Shown: positions 42,691 to 51,247, numbered from the stretch's first letter. The stretch: 64,000 nt of DNA from Kitasatospora phosalacinea (GCF_000716545.1 NZ_JNWZ01000036.1:1-64000), one strand, 5' to 3'. The notes: generated from the letters alone by a model not told the origin. A program made the numbers and translations.

Positions 42691-43607
42691 CGGCGCACCC
42701 CCTCGCCCCGGCCCTCGAAGCGGCTCAGCCGCAGGTACAGCACCGAGCAGAACAGCAGCAGCACGAAGGCCGCCGTGGTGAGCGCCGACCCGTAGCCGAA
42801 GTCGTAGGACTTGCGGGCCAGTTGGGCCACGTACAGCGGCAGGCCGGTGGTCGCCCCGGCCGGGCCGCCGTTGGTCAGGGTGTACAGCAGGTCGACGTTG
42901 TTGAACTCCCACACCGCGCGCAGCAGGGTGGCCAGCACGATCGCGTCCCGCAGGTGGGGGAGCGTCACGTGCCAGAAGCTGCGCAGCCGGCCCGCGCCGT
43001 CGATCGACGCCGCCTCGTACAGGTCCTTCGGGACGGACTGCAGGTCGGCGAGGATGAGGATGGCGAAGAACGGGACGCCGCGCCAGAGTTCGGCCACCAC
43101 CACGGCCGGGAACACGGTGTCCGGGTCGCCCAGCACCGAGGTCGCCGGGTCGCCGACGCCGAGCTCGGACAGCTGGTGGAAGACGCCGGTGGCGGGGTTG
43201 TACAGCAGCAGCCAGATCCCGGTGGTCAGCACCCCGGACACCGCCCAGGGCGAGAACACCAGCGCCCGGGCCACCGCCCGGCCGACGAAGGTCTCGTTCA
43301 CGATCAGCGCCAGGGCCAGGCCCAGCAGCAGTTGCAGCCCGACCTCGGCGGCCACCCACTTCGCCGAGAACAGCAGGCTGTGCCAGAACTGCTCGTCGCC
43401 CAGCATCCGGCGGAAGTTCTCCAGCCCGACGAAGGCGTCGTCGTACGGCTCGTTCACCACCCGGTGCTGCAGGGCGTAGTAGCCGACGCTGCCGAGCGGC
43501 ACCAGCAGGAAGCCGATCAGCAGCAGCACGGTCGGGGAGATCAGGACGTACGGGGTGAGTGCCCGGCGGGTGCGGGCACGGGTTGGGGATGGACCGGCGA
43601 GCGCCAC
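42687..43607 (-). CDS. Sugar ABC permease, MalF type
   Basis: A 306-residue permease with six membrane helices. YVLISPTVLLLIGFLLVPLG forms the first, VGLENFRRMLGDEQFWHSLL follows, and DLYEAASIDGAGRLRSFWHV is the EAA loop. I chose GTG at 43607, behind AGGAGG; the frame stays open to 43685 but that part covers the operator region. It leads the operon permease-permease-binding protein-gci-udh and is divergent from kdgD. Confidence 0.88.
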   Translation of the reverse strand: MALAGPSPTRARTRRALTPYVLISPTVLLLIGFLLVPLGSVGYYALQHRVVNEPYDDAFVGLENFRRMLGDEQFWHSLLFSAKWVAAEVGLQLLLGLALALIVNETFVGRAVARALVFSPWAVSGVLTTGIWLLLYNPATGVFHQLSELGVGDPATSVLGDPDTVFPAVVVAELWRGVPFFAILILADLQSVPKDLYEAASIDGAGRLRSFWHVTLPHLRDAIVLATLLRAVWEFNNVDLLYTLTNGGPAGATTGLPLYVAQLARKSYDFGYGSALTTAAFVLLLFCSVLYLRLSRFEGRGEGVRR

Positions 43608-43640
43608 AGGCAGCCCACCTCCTCTACATTCATGGACGCC

Positions 43641-43656
43641 GTTCACATGCGTGGAC
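43641..43656. promoter_or_regulatory. GTTCA-N6-TGRAC site upstream of the uronate importer operon
   Basis: GTTCACATGCGTGGAC matches the GTTCA-N6-TGAAC pattern with one mismatch in the right arm. It lies 34 bp upstream of the importer operon start. The same motif occurs perfectly at the pectate lyase and iclR/aldehyde dehydrogenase promoters. Confidence 0.6.
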
Positions 43657-43716
43657 ACACTAGGGAGGGCTTGAGGGGGCGTCAACCCTTTGTGCGAGCA
43701 AGGATTCTGATTCTCT

Positions 43717-43732
43717 GTTCATGGATGTGTAC
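43717..43732. promoter_or_regulatory. GTTCA-N6-TGTAC site upstream of kdgD
   Basis: GTTCATGGATGTGTAC matches the same motif with one right-arm mismatch. It is framed by a perfect 8-bp inverted repeat, ATTCTGAT (43704-43711) and ATCAGAAT (43737-43744), centred on it. It lies 88 bp before kdgD. Confidence 0.6.
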
Positions 43733-43819
43733 TGCGATCAGAATGATGTATAACGCTGGTGTGGCGCCCGCCGTGCGCCGAACCCGCCCGCCGTCCCGCC
43801 GCCCCGTCAGGAGACCCCC

Positions 43820-44749
43820 ATGCCCGACACGCCCGACCGCCTGCGCCACCGCCTCGACGGCCTGCTGTTCTTCCCCGTCACCGCCTTCACCCCCGACGGC
43901 GGCCTCGACCTCGCCGCCTTCCGCACCCACGTCCGGGCCCGCCTGGACGCCGGCGCCGGAGCCGTGTTCGCCGCCTGCGGCACCGGCGAGTACCACGCCC
44001 TCGACCTCGACGAGTACCAGGCCGTCGTCGCCGCCGCCGTCGAGGAGACCGCCGGCGCCGTCCCCGTCGTCGCCGGCGTCGGCCACGGCACCGCGCTCGC
44101 CCTGGAGTTCCTGCGCCGCGCCGAACGGGCCGGCGCCGACGGCGTCCTCGCCCTGCCCCCCTACCTGGTCAAGCCCTCCCAGCAGGGCCTGCTGCGGCAC
44201 TACACCGACCTCGCCCGGGCCACCGACCTCGGTGTCATCGTCTACGCCCGCGACAACGCCGTCCTCGAACCCGACACCGTCGCCGCCCTCGCCGCCCTCG
44301 ACAACGTCATCGGACTCAAGGACGGCATCGGCGACCTCGACCTGCTCCAGCGCGTCATCAGCGCCGTCCGCACCACCCACCCCGGCCTGGACTTCCGCTA
44401 CTTCAACGGCCTGCCCACCGCCGAACTCACCGGACTCGCCTACCGCGGCCTCGGCGTCACCCTCTACTCCTCCGCAGTCTTCTGCTTCGCCCCCGACCTC
44501 GCCCTCGCCTTCCACAAGGCCGTCAACGGCGGCGACGACGCCCTCGTCAACCGCCTGCTCGACGGCTTCTTCCGCCCCCTGGTCGAACTGCGCAACCAGG
44601 GCCGCGGCTACGCGATCTCGCTGGTCAAGGCCGGCGTCCGGCTCGGCGGGCTCGACGTCGGCACCGTCCGCGCCCCGCTCGCCGAACCCGCCCCCGAACA
44701 CGTCGACGCGCTCGCCGGGCTCGTCGCCCACGGCCGCACCCTGATCTGA
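43820..44749 (+). CDS. kdgD: 5-dehydro-4-deoxyglucarate dehydratase (DHDPS family)
   Basis: A 309-residue member of the dihydrodipicolinate synthase family: GLLFFPVTAFTPDGGLDLAA at the start, ACGTGEYHALDLDEY, VIVYARDNAVLEPDT and the Schiff-base Lys in VIGLKDGIGDLDLL. These are the hallmarks of KdgD, which dehydrates and decarboxylates 5-keto-4-deoxyglucarate to 2-oxoglutarate semialdehyde. The AGGAG precedes the ATG. It is divergent from the importer, gci and udh operon, whose product it consumes. Confidence 0.93.
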   Translation: MPDTPDRLRHRLDGLLFFPVTAFTPDGGLDLAAFRTHVRARLDAGAGAVFAACGTGEYHALDLDEYQAVVAAAVEETAGAVPVVAGVGHGTALALEFLRRAERAGADGVLALPPYLVKPSQQGLLRHYTDLARATDLGVIVYARDNAVLEPDTVAALAALDNVIGLKDGIGDLDLLQRVISAVRTTHPGLDFRYFNGLPTAELTGLAYRGLGVTLYSSAVFCFAPDLALAFHKAVNGGDDALVNRLLDGFFRPLVELRNQGRGYAISLVKAGVRLGGLDVGTVRAPLAEPAPEHVDALAGLVAHGRTLI

Positions 44750-44763
44750 CCCGCCCGCCCGCC

Positions 44764-44790
44764 GCCCGGCCGGACCGCCCCCGGCCGGGC
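44764..44790 (+). terminator. Hairpin after kdgD
   Basis: A perfect 10-bp GC stem (44764-44773 with 44781-44790) with a 7-base loop starts 14 bases after kdgD. It may separate or attenuate the next gene. Confidence 0.7.
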
Positions 44791-44818
44791 AGCCCCGCGC
44801 CGACCGCCAGGAGACCCC

Positions 44819-45955
44819 GTGCGCGCCTCCGCCTTCCTCTACCCGTGGGACGTCGTCGGCGACGTCGCCGCCCCCGAACTGCTGGCCGGACTCGGCCTGC
44901 GCGGGGCCGTCCTCGCCGCCGCCTACCACTCCACCCGGGCGCTGACCCCCCGCCACCCCGCCCGCCGGATCGTCACCGCCCCGCACTCCGCCGCCTACTA
45001 CCCGGCCGACCCCGCCCGCTGGCGCGGCCGCGCGCTGCGCCCGTACGCCCAGCACTGGCTGGCCGGCGACGACCCGTTCGGCGAGGCCGCCGCCGCCCTC
45101 GCCGCGGCCGGCCTGGAGGTGCACTCCTGGGTGGTGCTCGCCCACAACTCCCGCCTGGGGCGGGAGAACCCGCGCTGCACCGTGCGCAACGCCTACGGCG
45201 AGCCCTACCCCTGGGCGCTGTGCGTCGCCCAGGACGAGGTCGTCGAGTACTGCGCCGACCTCGCCGCCGAGGCCGCCGTCCGGCCCGGCGCCGCCGGCAC
45301 CGAACTGGAGTCCTGCGGCTGGTACGGCCTCGCCCACCTGCACGCCCACGACAAGATCGGCGGCGTGCCGCTCGGCCCCGCCGGACAGTTCCTGATGTCG
45401 CTGTGCTTCTGCCCCGCCTGCCGCACCGGCTACGGCCCCGACGCCGCCGCCCTGCGCGCCGCGGCCCGGGCCGCCCTGGAACCGCTGTGGCGCGGCGCCC
45501 CCGAGCCCGACCTGCCCGGGGAGTGGGCCCGGATCGAACGCCTGCTGGGCGCCGGCCTCGCCGCCACCGCCCGCGCCCACCGGCTGGCCGCCGCCCACCG
45601 CCTGCAGTCCGCCGCGGTCGCCGCCGTCCGCGCCGCCGCCCCGCCCGGCTTCCGGATCCTGCTGCACGCCGACCCCGTCCCGCACCGCAGCGGCCCCAAC
45701 CCCGGCGTCGAGGCCGACCGGCTGCTCGACCTGGCCGACGGCCTGGTCCTCCCGCACCGGCTGCTGCCGCTCGCCGCCCCGCACCGCCGCCCGGGCACCG
45801 TGCTCGCCGCCAACCGGTCCGTGGTCGCCGCCCTCGGCGGCGACCCGCCGCAGGACGTCGAGGGCGCCGACGAACTGCGGCTCTACCACGCCGGGTTGGC
45901 CTCCGACGCCGACCTGGCCGCCGTCCGGCGGCTGCTGCGCCCGGAGACCGGCTGA
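44819..45955 (+). CDS. Uncharacterised protein, possible TIM-barrel glycosidase-like
   Basis: A 378-residue cytoplasmic protein that I cannot assign to a named family. It begins MRASAFLYPWDVVGD and contains TAPHSAAYYPADPARW, VHSWVVLAHNSRLGRENPRC, ELESCGWYGLAHLHAHDKIG, CFCPACRTGYGPDA and FRILLHADPVPHR. The strand-loop spacing and the C-x-C-x-x-C segment recall TIM-barrel glycoside hydrolase-like proteins, where a similar CxCPxC piece follows an active-site strand. GTG at 44819 has AGGAG upstream. It lies between kdgD and the pectinesterase gene, so a role in uronate oligomer breakdown is plausible but inferred. Confidence 0.6.
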   Translation: MRASAFLYPWDVVGDVAAPELLAGLGLRGAVLAAAYHSTRALTPRHPARRIVTAPHSAAYYPADPARWRGRALRPYAQHWLAGDDPFGEAAAALAAAGLEVHSWVVLAHNSRLGRENPRCTVRNAYGEPYPWALCVAQDEVVEYCADLAAEAAVRPGAAGTELESCGWYGLAHLHAHDKIGGVPLGPAGQFLMSLCFCPACRTGYGPDAAALRAAARAALEPLWRGAPEPDLPGEWARIERLLGAGLAATARAHRLAAAHRLQSAAVAAVRAAAPPGFRILLHADPVPHRSGPNPGVEADRLLDLADGLVLPHRLLPLAAPHRRPGTVLAANRSVVAALGGDPPQDVEGADELRLYHAGLASDADLAAVRRLLRPETG

Positions 45956-45962
45956 CCCCACG

Positions 45963-47081
45963 TCAGCACTCCCACGGGCGCCAGCCGTCGGCGCCCGTCA
46001 GGTACGCCTCCGCGGTGTGCGCGGCGGCCTCCCCGGCACTCAGCTGCGGCCGGTTCGCCGGCACCGGCACCCGCGCGCCCGGCCCGGTGTTCGCGTACTC
46101 GGCGAAGCGCTGCGACTGCCACGGGTGGGCGGCCGACATGTCCGCGTACGGCTCCGCCACGTCGATGCCCGCGCCCAGGTGCGACCGGCGCACCGTCAGC
46201 ATCGGCCGGGCGGTGGGGTCGCTGCTCGGCACCCACGGCCGCGCCAGCCGGAAGGCACCGGCCGGGGCGGTGCTGGTGAAGGCGCACCGGGTGGCCAGGA
46301 AGCCGCGCGGGTTCGCCCGGGCGGTGCTCGGGGCGAAGACGAAGCCCTGCGGGACGGAGTCCAGGTCGGTGCGCGCCAGCGTGCGCAGCTCGCACCGGTC
46401 CAGGACGGCGGTGGCCCGCCCGAACACGAAGTCCACGTCGCCCTCCACGTAGCAGCGGCCGTAGTACTGCCGGGCGAAGGACGCCAGGTCCGCCGAGTCC
46501 GCGTACAGCGTGTCCTGGTGCCCCAGCAGGCGGCAGCGCAGGAAGGCCGTCCGGTCGCCGACGGCCTTCACGGCCACCGCCTGGGTGCCGGTCCAGCCCG
46601 GGTGGTCGGCGCGCAGCCAGTCGTTGGCGAAGGTCGTGTCCGCGGCCGTGAAGCCGTCGGCCAGCACGGTGAAGGTGGCGCTGCCGGTGGTGCCGTACGT
46701 GCCGCCGCCGGGCTTCGGGGTGCCCGCCGCGTTGTCGTGCACCACGACCACGTCCTCGGCGCGGCCGGTCGCACCGAGGACGGTCAGGTACCGGCGGTCG
46801 GCCGGGACGCGCACCGGCGCCCGGTAGGTGCCGGCCGCCAGGACCAGCGTCCAGCCGGTGGCCGGGTCCGCGTTGGCCGGGGTGGCGTCCACGGCGTCCT
46901 GGACGGTCCGGTGGTCGCCGGACCCGGCCGGATCCACGTACAGCGTGCGGGGGTCCAGCCGGTCGGCGGGCGTGCCGTACCGCCCGGGACGGGACGGGGC
47001 GGCGGCGGCCGGGGCGGCGGTGGGACCGAAGCCGAGCAGGGCCCCGGCGGCGGTGAGCAGGACGGTGCGGCGGGTGGGCAC
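45963..47081 (-). CDS. Secreted pectinesterase (carbohydrate esterase family 8)
   Basis: A 372-residue pectin methylesterase. The N-terminus TRRTVLLTAAGALLG has a twin-arginine pattern, so Tat export is likely. Family motifs are all present: RTVQDAVDATPAN, AGTYRAPV, QAVAVKA, GHQDTLY (catalytic Asp), the DVDFVFG motif (second Asp) and ARPW (substrate Arg). It removes methyl groups from pectin so that the pectate lyase upstream can cut it. It is on the same strand as the lyase gene but separated by a hairpin terminator. Confidence 0.92.
   Translation of the reverse strand: MPTRRTVLLTAAGALLGFGPTAAPAAAAPSRPGRYGTPADRLDPRTLYVDPAGSGDHRTVQDAVDATPANADPATGWTLVLAAGTYRAPVRVPADRRYLTVLGATGRAEDVVVVHDNAAGTPKPGGGTYGTTGSATFTVLADGFTAADTTFANDWLRADHPGWTGTQAVAVKAVGDRTAFLRCRLLGHQDTLYADSADLASFARQYYGRCYVEGDVDFVFGRATAVLDRCELRTLARTDLDSVPQGFVFAPSTARANPRGFLATRCAFTSTAPAGAFRLARPWVPSSDPTARPMLTVRRSHLGAGIDVAEPYADMSAAHPWQSQRFAEYANTGPGARVPVPANRPQLSAGEAAAHTAEAYLTGADGWRPWEC
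45974..45998. terminator. Hairpin overlapping the pectinesterase 3' end
   Basis: A perfect 9-bp stem (45974-45982 with 45990-45998) with a 7-base loop lies inside the last codons of pectinesterase, next to the convergent gene ending at 45955. It could stop both transcripts. Confidence 0.6.
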
Positions 47082-47157
47082 GGGGGGTTCCTCCTGGCGG
47101 GCGGTGGCGGTGGCGGTGGCGTCGGCGGTGGCGGTGCAGGTGCCGGGCGGGACGGCG

Positions 47158-47187
47158 CGGGCCCCGGCGGAGGGTCGCCGGGGCCCG
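47158..47187 (-). terminator. Terminator between the pectate lyase and pectinesterase genes
   Basis: A perfect 12-bp stem (47158-47169 with 47176-47187) with a 6-base loop starts about 30 bases after the lyase stop. The remaining gap to pectinesterase is a GGCGGT-rich low-complexity run, with no visible GTTCA-type site. Confidence 0.75.
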
Positions 47188-47217
47188 TGCGGTGCGGGGT
47201 GCGCGGGGGAGGGGCGG

Positions 47218-48537
47218 TCAGAGCCGACCGGCCCCGGCGCCCGCCGTGACCTTCGCCGGGACGGTGTTCGCCGCGTCCAGCCCGGTACGCAGGGTGGGCG
47301 TCCAGCCCGCCGAAGTGCCCAGCTGCTTGGCGGGGTTGGCGGCGTTCCAGGCGCCGACCAGGTCGCCGGTGGTGCCGTTGACCGAGTTGCCGCTCGCGGT
47401 CAGCGCGGTGCCGCCCCAGTTGTAGAGCACCTTGGCGGCCGTGACGCCGGAGGGCAGCGCGAAGTAGTTGTTCTGCGCGACGATCTGCGAGGACTTGCCG
47501 ACCCCGATGCTGTACTCGTAGTCCCCGGCCGTCGGCGCGTAGTAGTTGTTGTAGGCGTCCACCTGCCCGAAGCGCACCCGGGGCGCGCGCTGCACGGTGT
47601 TCTGCCACAGGTTGTGGTGGAAGGTCACCCGCAGGTGGCCCGCGTCGGTGGCGGAGGCGCTGTCGCTGTTGCCGATCAGGTTGGTCTTGTCGTGGTCCTT
47701 GAACACGTTCCAGGAGGCGGTGACGTAGTCCGCGCCCTTGACCACGTCCAGCAGGCCGTCGTGGACCTCGTAGATCCGGCCGAAGTACGTCGGCAGGCTG
47801 GAGTCCGGGACGGCGCCGTCGGAGAAGGTGTCGTGGTCGACCCAGACGTGGGTGGCGCCGTAGACCGTCATCGCGTCGTACTCGGAGTTCCAGTTGCCGG
47901 TGGACCCGTCGGTCGGGTCCCACTGCGGGAAGCAGTCGGCGGCGTTCTCGAAGGACAGGTTGCGGACGATCACGTTGTCGACGTTCTTCACCACCAGGCC
48001 GCCGCCGCGCAGCGTGCCGCCGTTGACGCCGACGATGGTGGTGTTCGCGCCGACGTTGATCTGCACCTTGTCGGCCTGCTTCTTCTGCGAGGCGGCGCGG
48101 GCGTCCTCCTGGGCGCCGGAGGGCACCTGCGAGGTGCCCCAGGTCTTCGGGTCGTAGGCGGCCAGGTACGCGGGCAGCGAGTAGCCGCCGGTGGCGTACG
48201 CCGAGCAGTCCAGGTGCTTGCCGGAGTCGTCGGTGTTGAGGTCGATGACGCCCGAGACGTAGACGATCTTGGGGGTGGCGTTGGAGCCGTTGCTCGAGTT
48301 CTTGCCGCCGAGCGCGGCCACCAGCTGGGCCCGGGTGGAGACGGTGACGGTGTGCGCGGCGTCCGCCTTCGACCCCCCGGTGGTGCCGGTGGTGGCGGAG
48401 GCCCAGCCGTCCTTCGCGGCCAGCACGGAGTGGCCGAGGTCGGCGGCGTGGGCGGGCGGGACGCAGGCGAGCGAGCCGCACAGGGCGGCGACGGCGAACA
48501 GCGGTCCGGTGGTGCGGACGGTGCGGGGCAGACGCAT
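47218..48537 (-). CDS. Secreted pectate lyase (polysaccharide lyase family 1)
   Basis: A 439-residue exported protein: signal peptide MRLPRTVRTTGPLFAVAALC, cleaved near AHA. The parallel beta-helix core has the PL1 hallmarks: TTIVGVNGGTLRGGGLVV, NVIVRNLSFENAADCFPQWD, MTVYGATHVWVDHDTFSDG (calcium-binding Asp residues), and the catalytic Arg in RAPRVRFGQVDAYNNYY. It cuts polygalacturonate by elimination, releasing unsaturated oligomers. I chose the ATG at 48537 with GAGGAG upstream. A perfect GTTCA-N6-TGAAC operator lies 102 bp before it. Confidence 0.93.
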   Translation of the reverse strand: MRLPRTVRTTGPLFAVAALCGSLACVPPAHAADLGHSVLAAKDGWASATTGTTGGSKADAAHTVTVSTRAQLVAALGGKNSSNGSNATPKIVYVSGVIDLNTDDSGKHLDCSAYATGGYSLPAYLAAYDPKTWGTSQVPSGAQEDARAASQKKQADKVQINVGANTTIVGVNGGTLRGGGLVVKNVDNVIVRNLSFENAADCFPQWDPTDGSTGNWNSEYDAMTVYGATHVWVDHDTFSDGAVPDSSLPTYFGRIYEVHDGLLDVVKGADYVTASWNVFKDHDKTNLIGNSDSASATDAGHLRVTFHHNLWQNTVQRAPRVRFGQVDAYNNYYAPTAGDYEYSIGVGKSSQIVAQNNYFALPSGVTAAKVLYNWGGTALTASGNSVNGTTGDLVGAWNAANPAKQLGTSAGWTPTLRTGLDAANTVPAKVTAGAGAGRL

Positions 48538-48638
48538 GACGGGGCTCCTCGTCGAGCTTGTCGGGTGGGGGTGCATGCGTGCGGTGCGGTACGGCGTGCA
48601 GCGCGGTGCGCGGTGCGGTGCGGCCGGACGCCGTTCCG

Positions 48639-48654
48639 GTTCATGTCCGTGAAC
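48639..48654. promoter_or_regulatory. Perfect GTTCA-N6-TGAAC operator, pectate lyase promoter
   Basis: GTTCATGTCCGTGAAC is a perfect 5-6-5 dyad 102 bp upstream of the lyase start. It has the same form as the site at 49657-49672 in front of the IclR gene. Confidence 0.75.
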
Positions 48655-48727
48655 GCGGGTCGCATCCGTGTCCGCAACCTAGGGATCCCCGCGCGACCCT
48701 GTCAAGGTGTCCGGCGCCGGAGCGCGA

Positions 48728-48758
48728 CGGCGCCCCGCACGCGGGGTGCGGGGCGCCG
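48728..48758 (-). terminator. Terminator after the IclR gene
   Basis: A perfect 13-bp stem (48728-48740 with 48746-48758) with a 5-base loop lies about 42 bases beyond the iclR stop and upstream of the pectate lyase promoter. Confidence 0.85.
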
Positions 48759-48800
48759 AAAGGTACATGACGCCGCGTCAGCGGCTCGCGGACGGCGGGA

Positions 48801-49598
48801 TCACAGGTGGCGGGTGGCCAGGGTCAGCCGGTCCCGGGCGTCGAACAGCGCGTCCCGGATCGTCTGCTCGCGGCCCGGCGTCAGCCGCGCCACCGGCACC
48901 GACACCGACACCGCGTCCCGGGCCGGGGTGCGGTACGGGATCGCCACGCCGAAGCAGCGCAGCCCCAGCGTGTTCTCCTCCCGGTCCACCGCGTAGCCGC
49001 GGTCGCGCACCTCGGCCAGTTCCCGGATCAGCTCCTCCCGGTCGGTGTGGGTGTGCTCGGTCAGCGGCTCCAGCCGCTCGGGCAGCAGCCGCCGCACCGC
49101 CTCGTCGCCCAGCGTCGCCAGCAGCGCCTTGCCGTGCGAGGTCGAGTACGCGGGCAGCCGGCGCCCGATCCGGGTGAACGGGCGCAGGCTGTGCTGGGAC
49201 TGACGGGTCGCCAGGTACACCACGTTCGCCCCGTCCAGCCGGGCCAGGTGGATGGTCTCCCCGGTGTCCTCCGCCAGCACGTCCAGCGCCGGGCGGGCCG
49301 CGGCCACCACCGCGTCCCCGTCGATGTACGAGCTGCCCACCAGCAGCGCCCGCACCCCGATGCCGTACCGGGTGCCGGTGGCGTCCGTCTCCACCCAGCC
49401 CAGCTCGGCCAGCGTGCGCAGCAGCATGTACAGGCTCGACTTCGGGTAGCCGGTCTGCTCCTGCACCTCGGCCAGGCTGTGCATCCCCGGCCGGCCCGCG
49501 AAGTACTCCAGCAGCTCCACCGTCCGCACGGCGGACTTCACCTGGGCGCCGCCGCCCGGGCTGGTGCCGCCCCGGGCGGCGTTGGTCGGCGAGGGCAT
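48801..49598 (-). CDS. IclR-family regulator of the pectin/uronate locus (KdgR-like)
   Basis: A 265-residue IclR protein: winged helix at about residues 20-75 (VKSAVRTVELLEYFAGRPGM, QTGYPKSSLYMLLRTLAELG), effector domain with YSTSHGKALLATLGDEA and GLRCFGVAIPY. KdgR-type IclR proteins control pectin genes in other bacteria. I chose the ATG at 49598; the frame runs on into the operator region. A perfect GTTCA-N6-TGAAC palindrome lies in the divergent gap to the aldehyde dehydrogenase gene, consistent with autoregulation. Confidence 0.88.
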   Translation of the reverse strand: MPSPTNAARGGTSPGGGAQVKSAVRTVELLEYFAGRPGMHSLAEVQEQTGYPKSSLYMLLRTLAELGWVETDATGTRYGIGVRALLVGSSYIDGDAVVAAARPALDVLAEDTGETIHLARLDGANVVYLATRQSQHSLRPFTRIGRRLPAYSTSHGKALLATLGDEAVRRLLPERLEPLTEHTHTDREELIRELAEVRDRGYAVDREENTLGLRCFGVAIPYRTPARDAVSVSVPVARLTPGREQTIRDALFDARDRLTLATRHL

Positions 49599-49656
49599 CC
49601 TTGACCCCTTCTGTCCCGCGGCGTATCGTCCCGCGAAGTTCAAATAGTTGACTGCC

Positions 49657-49672
49657 GTTCAGCATACTGAAC
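49657..49672. promoter_or_regulatory. Perfect GTTCA-N6-TGAAC operator between iclR and the aldehyde dehydrogenase
   Basis: GTTCAGCATACTGAAC is a perfect 6-4-6 dyad between divergent starts at 49598 and 49772. A degenerate second dyad (GTTCAAATAGTTGAC) begins at 49638, 4 bp before this one. Confidence 0.8.
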
Positions 49673-49771
49673 AATCGAGGGTCGGTGGACCGTCCGGCTC
49701 CACAGCGGGCCGCACACCGCCGCGCTACCGGACGCTACCCGACCCCGGCACCCCACGAGGAGGCCCGCGTC

Positions 49772-51247
49772 ATGACCGCCGAAGCCCGCCCCGGCGCCCC
49801 CGTCCCCAGCACCGACCCGCGCACCGGGACCGTCCGCGCCCACCCCGCCCGCGAAGCCGGCCCCGCCGACGTCGACCGGGCCGTCACCGCCGCCGCCCGC
49901 ACCCTCGACGCGCTCGCCGACCGCCCCCGCCGGGCCGCCCTGCTGCACACCGCCGCCGACCTCCTCGACGCCGCCCGCCCCGAGATCCTGGCCGCCGCCG
50001 ACGCCGAGACCGCCCTCGGCGAGACCCGCCTCACCGGCGAACTCGCCCGCACCACGCACCAGTTGCGCACCTTCGCGGAGACCGTCGCGGACGGCGGCTA
50101 CCTCGGCGTCCGGATCGACCGGGCCGACCCCGCCACCGGCCGCCCCGACCTGCGCCGCACCAAGGCCCCGCTCGGCGTCGCCGCCGTCTTCGCCGCCGGC
50201 AACTTCCCGCTCGCCTTCAGCGTCCCCGGCGGCGACACCGCCAGCGCCCTCGCCGCCGGCTGCCCCGTCGTCGTCAAGGCCCACCCAGGCCACCCCGGGA
50301 CCGGCGAACTCTGCGCCCGCCTGCTGCGCCGCGCCGCCGAGCGCGTCGGCCTGCCCGCCGACGTCCTCGCCACCGTCCACGGCTTCGCCGCCGGCACCGC
50401 CCTCGTCCGGCACCCGCTCACCGCCGCCGTCGGCTTCACCGGCTCGCTGCGCGGCGGCCGCGCCCTGCACGACCTCGCCGCCGCCCGCCCCCGCCCCATC
50501 CCCTTCCACGGCGAACTCGGCAGCCTCAACCCGGTCGTCGTCACCGAACGCGCCGCCGCCACCCGCGCCGAGGAGATCGGCGCCGGCCTCGCCGCCTCCT
50601 TCACCCTCGGCCGGGGCCAGTTCTGCACCAAACCCGGGCTCGTCCTCGTCCCCGCCGGCCACCCCGCCCTCGAGAAGGCCGCCGTCGCCGCGGCCGCCCA
50701 AGCCCCCGCCGGGCCCCTGCTCGACCCGCGCATCCGCGACGGCTACCTCACCGGCGCCGCCCACCGCGCCGCCCTCCCCGGCGTCGAGGTCCTGCTGGCC
50801 CCCGGCCCCGCCCCCACCCCCGAAGCCCCGCTCGCCGTCCGCCCCGGCATCCTCGCCACCACCGCCGACGACCTCCACGAGGACCTCCTGGAGGAGTGCT
50901 TCGGCCCGCTCACCGTCCTGGTCCGCTACCGCGACCACACCGACCTGCACGCCGTGCTCACCCGGCTCCCCGGCACCCTCACCGCCACCCTCCACCACGC
51001 CCCCGACGAACCCCCCGCCGACACCCGCGCCCTGCTCGCCCGCCTCACCCCCCTCGCCGGCCGACTCGTCCTCAACTCCTGGCCCACCGGCGTCGCCGTC
51101 ACCCCCGCCATGCAGCACGGCGGCCCCTACCCCGCCGCCACCACCCCCACCACCTCGGTCGGCACCGCCGCCATCCACCGCTGGCTCCGCCCCGTCACCT
51201 ACCAGGACGCCCCGCAGGACCTCCTCCCGCCCGAACTCCGCGACTGA
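49772..51247 (+). CDS. Aldehyde dehydrogenase, 2-oxoglutarate semialdehyde dehydrogenase-like
   Basis: A 491-residue ALDH of the NADP-type group that includes 2,5-dioxovalerate dehydrogenases: APLGVAAVFAAGNFPLAFSV, VVVKAHPGHPGTGEL, VGFTGSLRGGRAL, Glu in FHGELGSLNPV and Cys in GRGQFCTKPG, and NSWPTGVAVTPAMQHGG near the end. With KdgD in the same locus, the expected step is oxidation of 2-oxoglutarate semialdehyde to 2-oxoglutarate. GAGGAGG precedes the ATG at 49772. The 3' flank holds a 14-bp repeat three times. Confidence 0.88.
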   Translation: MTAEARPGAPVPSTDPRTGTVRAHPAREAGPADVDRAVTAAARTLDALADRPRRAALLHTAADLLDAARPEILAAADAETALGETRLTGELARTTHQLRTFAETVADGGYLGVRIDRADPATGRPDLRRTKAPLGVAAVFAAGNFPLAFSVPGGDTASALAAGCPVVVKAHPGHPGTGELCARLLRRAAERVGLPADVLATVHGFAAGTALVRHPLTAAVGFTGSLRGGRALHDLAAARPRPIPFHGELGSLNPVVVTERAAATRAEEIGAGLAASFTLGRGQFCTKPGLVLVPAGHPALEKAAVAAAAQAPAGPLLDPRIRDGYLTGAAHRAALPGVEVLLAPGPAPTPEAPLAVRPGILATTADDLHEDLLEECFGPLTVLVRYRDHTDLHAVLTRLPGTLTATLHHAPDEPPADTRALLARLTPLAGRLVLNSWPTGVAVTPAMQHGGPYPAATTPTTSVGTAAIHRWLRPVTYQDAPQDLLPPELRD

